Assembly (NCBI GenBank): GCA_949152475.1
Contig: CASCJZ010000073.1
Span: 1 to 64,000 of the forward strand
Origin: Terebella lapidaria
Lineage: Eukaryota > Annelida > Polychaeta > Terebellida > Terebellidae
Reading direction: 5' to 3'
DNA: 64,000 nucleotides
Shown here: piece by piece, positions 47,001-57,800 of the stretch
Layout: every line of letters begins with the position of its first letter
How positions within the stretch are numbered: position 1 is the stretch's first letter
The notes under the pieces: model-generated
Database searches by the model: none
What the model saw: the letters and a program-made list of their open reading frames with translations, nothing else
What the model was told of the DNA's origin: nothing
Translations under genes and position numbers: made by a program

Positions 47001-49046
47001 GCAGCAGTACCACAGACACAGACATTTATATTATTGCAAGTTGTTGCTGCTGTGTTGCTCATACAATCAGTACTTGTGGCACATTCTTTACACACACCAC
47101 TAACACATGCTAGCATCCCACCAGTGCTACAAGCAGCAGATGGACCACACATACAGGTAGCAGTTGAGGAAGTATCACAAGTATCAGTTGTTCCACTACA
47201 AGCAGCAACAGTGCCACACATGCATACAGGAGTACCTGTAGTATCACAAATATTGCTATTTCCTGTACAAGGAGAACCACCAGCACCACATACACATAGC
47301 ATTGACTAACAAACATTACCTTCGTCTAGACTACCACAATCCATAGTTACTGTACACCTTGAAGCGCATGTACCACTGTTACAGAAAGGAGTTGCTCCAC
47401 TACATGCAGGCGTCCCAGCAGTGCACTAACATACACCTGTGGCGCTACAAACATTTCCTGCAGGAGCACAATCAGCAACTTGATTAGCGGTATTGCATAC
47501 TACACATTTTCCATCAAGACAATAGGGAGTTGATCCACTGCAAACACTACCAGTTGTACCACAGACACATACACCATTTGTACAAGTCCCAGCATTTGTA
47601 GCAGTACAAGCAGCATTACTACCACACATACACACACCAGATCCAATTGCACCAACACAAGTATCAGTTGTACCACGACAAGCAGCTGCACCTGCCTCAC
47701 ATTAACACAGATCAGCAGTACATTCATTACTATTCCTAGAACAAGGAGCAGTACCAGTAGCACCACAGACACATATCCCAGCTGGAGTACAAAAATTACT
47801 AGCACCAGTACAATCAGCATCAACTGCACATTATTTGCATTGACCTCCAACACATTTAGTCATTGCTCCACTACAAGCAACACCAGTACCACACATACAT
47901 ACACCATTAGTACAAGTATCAGTTGCACCAGAACACAAAGCATTAACACCACACATACAAGTTCCACTAGCACAATGATCACTATTGCTACCACAAGCAG
48001 TAGCAGTAGAAGCAGAACCACACACACATGTACCACTAGCACAAGTATTAGTCAATCCACTACAGGCAACAATAGAACCACACATACATGTACCACCACT
48101 ACAGACATTGCTAGTTGTAGAACTACATGCTGCATTAGTGCCACACTTACAAATAGCAGTTCCTGTAGTATCACAAGTATTAGTTAGTCCAATGCAAGCA
48201 TTACCACTGCAGGTGCAAGCACCTGATGCACAAGCATCTCCCAATGAAGCAGAAGTGCAATCTGCAGGTGCTGAGCATTCTGAAACACATGTACCAGCAC
48301 TATTGCATACAGGCATAGCTCCACTACAAACAGTAGCACCATTCGCAGTACCACAGACGCAAACTCCCATAGCATCACAAGTATTAGCACCATGAACATC
48401 AAGACAATCACTATCTCCTAAACATGCTACACAGCCACTAGTAACACAAAAAGGCGTTGGTGCAGCACAGGCAGCCATAGAACCGCCAGAGTTTCCAGCA
48501 CATTGGCATGCAGGAGTGCTAGTACAAGTATCAGCTTCTGGACCACAAGCTACAGGACCAGTAGGATTACATACACAACCTTCAGCATGACAAACTGGAT
48601 TCTTAGCACTACTGCAAGCAGCATTGGTAGCAGCACAGACACAATCATTTGAAGCACTACAAATATCACCCGCATCAATGGAACTACAATCACCATCAAC
48701 TAAACAATTTTTGCATACACCACCAACACATTTAGTCATTCCTGTTGTAGCACAAACACCACCAGTATTACCACATACACATGTACCTGTACAAGTATCA
48801 GCATTATCCCCACAAGCAACAGGGGGGGCCACCAATACACACACAACCAGTACCAGCGCAAAGTGGGTTCTTTCCACTGCAAGCAACACCCTCACTATTA
48901 GTACAACCACACATGTTAGTATGAATGTCACAAGTATCAACATCTGTTGGAGCATTGCATTCAGTACCACTAATTGTACATGCTGGTTGTTGTATGGATA
49001 CCTGCAGCAAGATACTGATCATCATGATCCACACTATATACTTCAT
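44081..49046 (-). CDS. Giant cysteine-rich repeat surface protein
   Basis: One frame of about 1,655 codons, apart from a single break, runs from the ATG at 49046 to the TGA at 44081-44083. The start MKYIVWIMMISILLQVSIQQ is a signal peptide. Roughly 35 modules of about 25-40 residues follow, each with CxCG and then ACSG...DTC...GxC (for example CVCGTFAACSGLSDTC-like order), interspersed with CKEC/CxxDxDC variants. From about residue 1,120 furin-like CxxC repeats take over, then a Cys-poor domain of about 150 residues and a membrane helix LALILGLTIPLVILLIVVIV with a short tail. It must be displayed on the cell surface. The break is at a C7 run near 48828 where C6 would fit. Codons are much richer in G and C than in neighbours, strongly Ala/Thr/Cys/Gly biased. 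Confidence 0.85.
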
Positions 49047-49599
49047 CTAAGTTTAATATTATAAACTTATTCCATTCCCATCTGCATTTAAATTCTAATT
49101 TCCTCCATTTTTCCATATTCTCACTTGTCTATCCTTCCCAGCCCAATTGGGCCAAGAAGCTTTTCTCCTTCAATGTTTTTTGATTTTTTTGTATTTTTTC
49201 AGAATAATTCAAAAATTAAGGGTCATCTCAAGGCTAGAGGGAAGAATTTAGCTTAATAAAGATAAATAAAGATAAAATTGGAACTAAATTTTAAATTTAC
49301 TCTCTAAGAGTCTTCGTATTCTTAAAATATTTTCAAAAGTTTTTTAAGTTAAATAAAATTGGAAATCCAATAATTCCTAACTGAATGCCTTCAAACACTT
49401 ATAATGTTGAATTACATTCTATAGAGATAATTTTTATCATGAGGTAAGCCTATTCTCAAACTTTAACAGGAAATCAAATTTTTTAAAAAAATCATTGACG
49501 GCAAAAAATACAATTGTCTTTAAAACCCTATTTTTGGCTGATTACATTCTTAATAAGGTTCTTTTTAAAAGGGAAGTGGAAAAATTTTAAGTATAATTT

Positions 49600-51540
49600 T
49601 TTTTCATGTATAAATACTCAAGGTAATCAGTAAAAGTCCTGATTTAAACTCCAAATTTCCTAACTCTTTCAAATTGGACCGCAGATAACGAGAAAATGAT
49701 AAAATTCTAGAGACATATTGAGTACTATTTACTTCACCATTGAATTTGACCTGGAAAAACAGATTTTAACAGCCTAATGCTTGCAATATTAAAGACTTGA
49801 CTCTTATTCGGCTTTATGAATGTTAAAGGTGAGATGCTATTAAAAACTAAGACAGGAGCATCAAAAATACTCAAGAAATCGCTCTATAAGCATTAACTCT
49901 GTAGAGTCTATGGGTAACTTTAGAGCATTAAGAGAATATTAAGTAAGCTATTGCATAAACAGTCAATTTTAAGAAAAGGAAGAAAATGCCAAAGACAAGC
50001 AATTGAATTTTTCAGGAGCAATAACGATTTCAAAAAAACTACCTACTTCCTAGAGTTTGAAGATTAATATTAAGGTAAGTTTTTCCTTACAATGATAGTT
50101 TAGATAATTTTGCGATAATTAGGTTGCAGAAATTACTATTTGTTTAGGAACTTCTAAGAATAGCTGATTCAATTTTTTATTTCTCTAATCTTAACCAAAA
50201 TCTCTTCAAAGTCACTACTATACAAATATAATTCATAGATTTCGATAAGTTGGTTGAGAAAGAATTGCACTTTATTGAAGGAGTCTTAAATTAAAGATTT
50301 ACTTGACTTTCCTGATTAGTACTTTTTTAAACAGCTAAGTGGCAACAATAGCCACCAATCTAAGTGACAGATGTTTATTAAAAAGCTAAATATGCTTCAA
50401 AAACTCATTTTTATGTGTTCTTTGAGGCTAAAAGCTTTTCAAGTTCATAATTAATGTCAATTTAGTAAGAACAGACTGCAGGTAATAGCACTGCTTTAGT
50501 TGTTCATACTGCGAAACTCTTTTCTTTTCGATAATATGTAAGTCCTCCAAAGTACTTATTAATCTCCAATTATTATTACCTTCATTGAGCTTTCCCAATG
50601 AAAGCCAGTCGATACCCTTATGCTCATAGAATTCATTTGTTAAGCCTTTTCTATTTTAGGAAATCAATTTGTTTCCTATTATTTGATGAGACAGATAATA
50701 TTTTACTCTCCTTATCAGAAAAAATTTCAGTTATGGTTAGTATAACTATAGTATTCCTCATTGGCTTTGAATTTGAGACATTTTCAGTGGAGGATGAGAT
50801 ATTCGAGATGATTATTAACATTATTTCAACTCTAATGATTTTCTCCCTGAAGTTTAGAATCTCTTCACTGATTTCCTCATTTTAAATAATTATTATAGAT
50901 AGTCAATTATTGGTTGGTATATTTGTCCCCATTTTTGCCCTGCCATCTTTTTCCAATCCCACCAGTCCATATTCAGTAGTTGCTCCTATTATTTGATTTA
51001 TTCCTTTCAGCCAATGTAATTTTCATCTCATAAAATATATAAGCTCCAGACAGTTTGCTGATAGCAAGAAAAGGATCATGCTTAGAATCCATTTAAACTC
51101 CCTGAAGCTTATACCCTGACTTCATGGGGTGTTAGATTGATTTTTCTATTCTTTTGAGATTCTATTGGTCCCATTCATCATCTCGCCTTCTTGAAATCAA
51201 GGTCTGCCTTAAGAAACTGCTATGAGACTTTGTTTGAGGCTGTTCAGATTTTCTGATGGATTTTTTAATCTTCAGTGTCTTCAAAAGTAATTTTCTCGTG
51301 GAGTATCATCTTCAATTTGGTTTCTTGCTCCAGTAATTGTAATCTTGGAATGCAGGAGCATCCATAGAGAGTGGCACAATCTTATTGAATGAATTGCAAC
51401 TGTTGGAAGGCTTATTGATTTATTTTCAATACTATGGTGGCCTTAAAGTTGGTTTTTAAAAGATACTACTATAAATTTATCAAGAAAAAATCAGAATATT
51501 TCAGATTCATTAATTAATGAATATCATCGATATTCCATTG
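49600..51540 (-). pseudogene. Decayed coiled-coil/SPRY gene region
   Basis: The minus strand here gives protein-like pieces in changing frames with in-frame TGAs: EKITFEDTEDQKIHQKI near 51260-51310; RRDDEWDQQNLKRIEKSIQH to SKLSGAYIFYEMKITLAE near 51010-51200; EYGLVGLEKDGRAKM near 50925-50970; SLGKLNEGNNNWRLISTLED and KRVSQYEQLKQCYYLQSVL near 50440-50600; SFNKVQFFLNQLIEIYELYL near 50210-50290; VKFNGEVNSTQYVSRILSFS near 49680-49760. The SKLSGAYIFYEMKI-to-GLVGLEKDGR part resembles the SPRY-like domain of the gene at 52175-53665. At least five breaks remain after trying introns. It is most likely one or two broken host genes, possibly a decayed duplicate of the next gene. Confidence 0.45.
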
Positions 51541-51577
51541 AAAAGTTTGAAGTCATAAAGAATATTTGAGATAATTT

Positions 51578-51777
51578 NNNNNNNNNNNNNNNNNNNNNNN
51601 NNNNNNNNNNNNNNNNNNNNNNNNNNNNNNNNNNNNNNNNNNNNNNNNNNNNNNNNNNNNNNNNNNNNNNNNNNNNNNNNNNNNNNNNNNNNNNNNNNNN
51701 NNNNNNNNNNNNNNNNNNNNNNNNNNNNNNNNNNNNNNNNNNNNNNNNNNNNNNNNNNNNNNNNNNNNNNNNNNNNN
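51578..51777. other. 200-N assembly gap
   Basis: Exactly 200 Ns of unknown true length. It separates the decayed region from the intact coiled-coil/SPRY gene, so missing sequence may contain the end of the broken gene. Confidence 0.98.
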
Positions 51778-52174
51778 ATCCAATTTGTTAAGTAATTATA
51801 AGCTAATGTTTACCAATCATGATCTATATGATTATTTGTAGTACTTAAAGTCTTTAGGAAATCATAAGAACTTATTCATTTCATTTTATTTTGATGAGTT
51901 CTTTTTTGACTGTCTTTTTCTTAAAAGTTGATATATTTACTTTAATATAGTAAAAATAGAGATTTAGTAAGTAAATTATCTTCAATGAATCAGATGATAT
52001 GATTCTTTCTTATTTTATTAATAAATGAGCAAAAATTGAATCAAATCAACTTAAATTTAATAAACAAATGGATGCTTCCCTTTTTGTTTAGATGAAGAGA
52101 TTTCTAAGAGGGTATTAATTTTTATTTATTTTATTAGTCTGGCGTATCTTTAATTTTTAATAGAAAGATATTTA
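51778..52174. other. Spacer after the gap, nothing recognised
   Basis: 397 bp of AT-rich sequence upstream of the next gene. No credible ORF, RNA gene or repeat was seen; an upstream ATG at 52069 opens only a frame that conflicts with the coding frame of the next gene. Confidence 0.4.
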
Positions 52175-53665
52175 ATGTAAGAGGGAAAAAGACTTCGGAG
52201 TGCTATTGGATATTACATTGATGAGCTTGATAAGCTTTTCCAACAACAAAATCATGTTAGCCACTAGTTTAGAACTCTTATTGAGAAGGAAAGGCATTAA
52301 AGAGAACATATGTTTACCAGCATCAATCAACAAATTAGAGAACTCCAAAATCCATCTGGTGATAAGTTTAAAATGATTCATCAACAACTCTCAGAATATA
52401 AATCAGAACTAACAGTGAGAATTGACCGTGAAAGGGATACTAGAAAGGACTGGGAAGATAGAATAGAAAAAAGGTTCATTCAACTATCAAAATAATATCA
52501 AGAAAAACTTGATAGGGTCCATGTAAGAGTTGATGAGAGGTATCGGGACTTTGAAGTAAGAATTGGTAGAGAAGAGAAGAAGATAGTCAGAGATGATGTT
52601 ATGTACAGTCGAGTTGATGTCTTGGAAGGGAAATTCAAAGAAGTTAGGATGGATTTTGATGAAAGGATGAAAGTGATAAGCCAAAAGATTAGACAAGAAG
52701 CTAAAGAGGTCTGTGATCATTAAATATCAGATGTAAGAAGAAGATTAGAGATAAGAATCAATGAAACACATGAAGAAAATATGAGAAAATTTGAAGAAAG
52801 GATAAGGATAAAAAATATGGAGCTTATTCAAGAGTTTGAAAAGAAAATTAGAGGTTTTGATGGGAATTTTGAAGATAAAGTTAGTGTTGTCCTTGAAAGA
52901 CTTAACCATAGTTGGAGATAAAGAATTACATCCAATTAAACTACTATTGAAAGGATCTCTAAAAGAGTACAAGAGATGAGAGAATATATGGATGAGATCA
53001 GAAGGTGGAGAAGTGATTTTTAGTTTTCAAGCAGAAAGGTTGAAACATATGTTGAAAAGTATGAACCACCAAAAGTTGAATATGTTCGTCCTCCTTCTCC
53101 TCCCCCTATGACAACAACAGTAGTAACATCAACTTATTAATCTACCGGACTGTGGAGATCATACAGTTTATTATTGGATTTCCAATCATTAATTTATGAT
53201 TTTAACTTTGAAACTGGTGCTAATAAGTACTTTACTAGGAATGGTAATCGAATAAAGAAGAACATTGATGGACATCATATGTTAGTCAGTAAGAATCCTC
53301 TTCCAAAAGAAGGAAAATATGCTTTTTCTTTGAAAATCATTAAGTTCTACAACACATACTACAATTATTTTGGTTTGGTGACTGAAAAAAGCTATACTAA
53401 GGAATATGACTATAAAGTTGAAGCCATAACTTATCGTTGTTGGGATGGTAAAGTCTTCTATAATAATAGCTCCTTCCCTGGAGCTGGTAGCATTAACGAT
53501 GGAGAGATTATGCATGTGGTTTTGGATTGGAATAAGAAAACTATTGCTTGGTATAAATCCAGCTCCTTATTGGTTGAATTGGACTTACCTGAGAAATTCA
53601 TCTACAGCAATGTTTATGTAAACATGTGTGTTTACAATGGTGGAAATGAAATTGAATTAATTTGA
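52175..53665 (+). CDS. Coiled-coil protein with C-terminal SPRY domain
   Basis: A clean single-exon ORF of 497 codons runs from the ATG at 52175 (MQEGKRLRSAIGYYIDELDK) to the TGA at 53663-53665. Residues 10-290 are coiled coil with many Arg/Glu pairs (RVHVRVDERYRDFEVRIGRE). A proline-rich linker (PPKVEYVRPPSPPPMTTT) follows, then a SPRY domain of about 165 residues: the strand GKYAFSLKIIKFYNTYYNYF, GLVTEKSYT, and the typical second half GEIMHVVLDWNKKTIAWYKS with VYVNMCVYNGGNEIELI. Family knowledge: SPRY domains are protein-binding modules. The gene just upstream (49.6-51.5 kb) contains fragments of a similar domain on the opposite strand. Partners unknown. Confidence 0.75.
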
Positions 53666-53806
53666 TAAAAATTGATTAAAAACCCAATAAATTCTCTTAA
53701 TATAAATAAGCTTAAAACTATGACTAATTGGGTATTAATATATTTCCATATAAAAACCAATTTCAGTATTTATTTTCATATTGTATATAATTTAAACACT
53801 TAAAGT

Positions 53807-54719
53807 ATGAGCTTATTTTATAGTGATAACAAAAATCAAAATCCTAGACAAGAAATCAAAGATTCTAATCTGTAATAACCTAACCAGAAGCTATCTTTAA
53901 TTCATAAGGAAAAAAAACATTCAAAAAAGGAATAATAATAGCATAAAAAACAAGAGAAAAAATTTGGAAACAGCTCTATATTCCTTAAAAATAAAGAAGA
54001 TGAATAATAAATTGGATGGTGTGCTAAATTATGTGCTTGCACTCAATTATCTTACTATAAAGATTATTTTAAAGTTACTTCATCTGATGTTCTTTCTAGA
54101 ATTATACATGGTCTTAAATTTTGGTAAGGAACATTTTTCTAACCTTCTGAACAGGAATATGACTTGTAATTATTTATTTTAAATTAGTTATGGTCCTTTT
54201 TGGATCTATACAACTATTGTATTTTGTTTAAGTGCAGTTCATAACTTACTAAGATATCAAGCTTTTGAAAATTTTGAATTTAACTTTAATATTGTTGGGT
54301 TTGCCTTTAGTTTTATTTATTTTATAGGTTTTGGTTTTCCTATAATTTTTACTTTCTTATTAAAATGCTTAGGAACAGAATGTGGTCATATTCAAATGTT
54401 ATGTCTTTATGGATATGCTAGTGTAATATATATAATATGCATCATTCTCAGTAGTTTTAATGTTTGTATAATATCTTGGATTGTTCTTCTTTATGCTGCT
54501 ATAAGTCGAGGATTCTGTATTATTAATAATGTTCTAGAGGGATTTGAAGTGACTTCAACTCGAAAGATACTAATTTTAGTGATAATAGGATTGTAAGTTG
54601 TTACCCATTTCTTTTTCATTAAACTAGGTTTTATTTACTGTATGAGTGATAATATTGGTGATAATAGTATTCCTATTCATGAAGACATATTCTTAAGACT
54701 TAGAACTTGGAATTATTGA
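53807..54719 (+). CDS. YIP1-family (YIPF) membrane protein
   Basis: Yip1 proteins are five-pass Golgi/ER membrane proteins that bind Rab GTPases. The ATG at 53807 starts MSLFYSDNKNQNPRQEIKDS. After a Gln/Lys-rich cytosolic N-terminus comes the family signature SYYKDYFKVTSSDVLSRIIH (compare ..YYqpYFdVdT.DVl.R), then, across a 22-nt intron at 54166-54187 (GTAATT...ATTAG), DFYGPFWIYTTIVFCLSAVH, the conserved D(L/F)YGPFW entry to the first membrane helix. Four more helices follow with LCLYGYASVIYI, another family landmark. The TGA is at 54717-54719, about 296 residues. The intron falls inside the conserved motif and must be removed to read it, which strongly supports it. Confidence 0.88.
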
Positions 54720-54814
54720 TGATTTTAAATATCCAATTGTTAACTTTAGTATCATTCTATTGACTATCATTATTAATTCGCTATATTTAGAATTCTAAAA
54801 TGGTTGAGAATATA

Positions 54815-57800
54815 TCATTCACTTAATTCTGATCCCTCATCAAAATCTAGTTCAGTTGTTTGTTCAGAATTCTCATTACTATCCATATCATCTTTTTCTA
54901 GTTGGTGATTTATTGTTAATCTTTCATCATCTTTCCAAATTTGAATATCTTTAACATTAGTAGATGTAATCCACAGTCTTTCTAGGAAACAATCCACTAC
55001 TTTAGCTTCAACAAATATCAATTGATCTCTTGAATCACTATATAAATGATTATTATTACAAATAAGCAATAGTATCACCAATATTGACTTTATAATTTGT
55101 TAGGTCATCATCACTATCCCAATCATTAATTATGGTTGGATTTTCTCCTAAAGATTTAAGAAAAATTGTTTTAGATTGAAAGAGTTTAGTATATGCATGT
55201 TATGTTTTATATATTTTAATATTATGGAGCTTATTAACCATGATTTCTGAATAAACTCCCTAAATATTGGTCATATTTACATGTTTACGGATTAAATCTA
55301 CTGATGGACCTTTTTTATAAGTGATTTAAATCATATACTAGATAGCTTATTAATTTTTCTTAAATAAAGTATAGAATAATGGTTGTTTTTTTCATAATTT
55401 TAATAATCCACTGTTGGATAATATCTTGATCTATGATCCATTTCTAATTATCTTTTAAAGCTTGAATTACTCTTTTAAATCCTTATTATAATCTTTCTTG
55501 TTGATATTAATCTTTAATATTTATTAATTTTCTTAATAGAATAAAGAATTGTCTATATCTTTTAGATTAATATGTTTTAAGTCCATGTGAAATAGTTTTC
55601 ATCATTTATTTTGATAATTCTCTATTATTTTAACAATTATAACATATAAAATCAGTCAATTCTTTTATTTGAAATTTACCCCATGATTATTCAAGTATTT
55701 CTGAAAGTTTTTGAGGTGTTAATTTTAAATATGAAATTTATATTGGTTTTAATAGTTTTTTAAAGGTTAAATTAGAATAAATATGATTAAATATACCCCA
55801 TAAATAACCATTTTAGAATTTAATTGATTTTTTTTCTTAACAAATTCAATAAATATAGATTTTTCAATAATAATTTCTTTACCTATAGTATTAATATTAG
55901 TTGGTTGTGTTAATTACTAAATTGATTAAAATTATTTTTTTTACTTTAAAGACTGTTTCAAAGAATCTTCCAACTATTCCTTGCTTAATCATATAAATAC
56001 AATCTTTTTAATTTGATTTAATAAGTCTATAGAAGATTTAAGAAACACTCAGGAATACATTATTCAGATTTAATAGTTTTAAGGATTGTATTTATGAACA
56101 ATTTTTACAGTCAAGTTTTCCAACAAATAATAAGAATTAATTAACCAATTACAAATTAGTTTTCTTATTTCTAAAAGTGGAGCATGTTTTAAGAATTCGT
56201 TAATAACTGATTCATTACAAAAAATAGTAATTAACCATTCTAAAGCATTCTGATATTATCTATATTGGTTTTAATTTCTTAAGCACTAAATAAGTTCTCT
56301 CTGAATTTTTTCTCTAATAATAATAGTCAAATACACCAAAATAGCAAATTTTAAACCTAAAATTAAATTCTAAAATGGAAGAGATTCTAGATTTTAATTA
56401 AGCCACATAAAAATAATAATATTCATCTGAGAATAAAATTATTTGAATTTTTTGAGTTTGATTTTCTGATATTAAATTTGATTTAATCGATTAATATTGA
56501 GATTAATCTAAAAAATTATTGGTTTTCCATTTTGATTGATTATTTTGTTTTTTTTTTACGATCATAGATTAATAAATAAGCATTTTTTATTTTTTATTTT
56601 ATCTAAATTTAACCTATTCACCTCCAAAGGCTTCTTAAGCCAAATTTACAAACATTAAAATTACGAACAATAGTATCATTAAATTCATACCAATTTCAAT
56701 TTTCTGTTCTGTCTTGAATAAGTGAATAATAATGACCACTGTCCAGCATGTCCTAAATGTATTACTACCCCCCTTAAGCTAATATTGATAATACTCATCA
56801 CTGAAATTTCTTCTTCCTATAGAGTTGAAGAGATTTCTTTTGCTCGAAGATACTGTTGAGAGTACTATTTAAGATTAAGTTACATTGGAAATTAACAATA
56901 ATTATTTACTTTTGACCTTACTCATATTTTCAAAGTCAAATTCAAATCTTTTCAAAGCTAAGATTAAATATCTGGTAATTTTTTCTAAACAAACTCTTTT
57001 TACTGCTGAAACTTTCTTACTACATCTCTAACAGAAAAAAGCATTATCTCCATCTAAGGTATCTCCTTTAATCATTAGTATCCAAACTCTGATAGATATC
57101 TTTCTTATTTTTTATTGTTAAATTTACTGATAAAAATGATTCATTCTGTTTCAGAAAAATGTGGACAACCTTTACAAATAATTTCATTTGAAAATACTCC
57201 TCCAAAGAGTTCTTGAACTATGTTACAATGTTTAGTATTTTTGAGTTGAGTTTCAATTCGATCAAATAATATTCCTGAGAATTAATCAATATCCATTTGT
57301 TCCATGAACATTAGTTGGATTACCCTCATAATTCTTAAAGGAATGACAGAATTTCTTTAGGGTCATAGAATTTCTTTTAACTATAACATAAAGAGAAAAA
57401 CATTTTTTTTAATTGATAAAGAGAATTTTCAGTCATTTCTAATTAAATATAAGGATCTTCACATTCTAAAATTCCTTGTTTAAATTAAGATATCATGAAT
57501 AGTTGGTTGAAAAAAAGAGTTCATATAACAAGTACAGCCTAGATTTTTGATTCCTACATATCCCTGTTGAGGACTTTAATTTATCATTTTGAGATACTGA
57601 CCAATCCTAGAATTTTTCTAGTCCTCCATTAACCTTTCTAATGAAGTATACTCAAAAAACTAATAATTTAGTTAGAAAATGGTTGTTATTTCAAGGCTAA
57701 GAGTAATAATTTAAATGCAGCCATTTTTGAAAATTTGGTTTTACATTTTGCATTAGTTTTAGAAAATAGACAGTCATTAATTACGAACTTAAAAATGACT

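Noticed and set aside
46041-47309. 422-residue open frame on the plus strand
   Set aside because: It is antisense to the cysteine-repeat gene; its repetitive Val/Gln/Pro/His sequence is what the CxCG repeat codons spell in reverse. The minus strand has signal peptide, ordered cysteines and a membrane anchor.
50598-50885. 95-residue plus-strand ORF with hydrophobic content
   Set aside because: The opposite strand reads as a coiled coil with better amino-acid pattern; hydrophobicity is what antisense of Lys/Glu codons gives.
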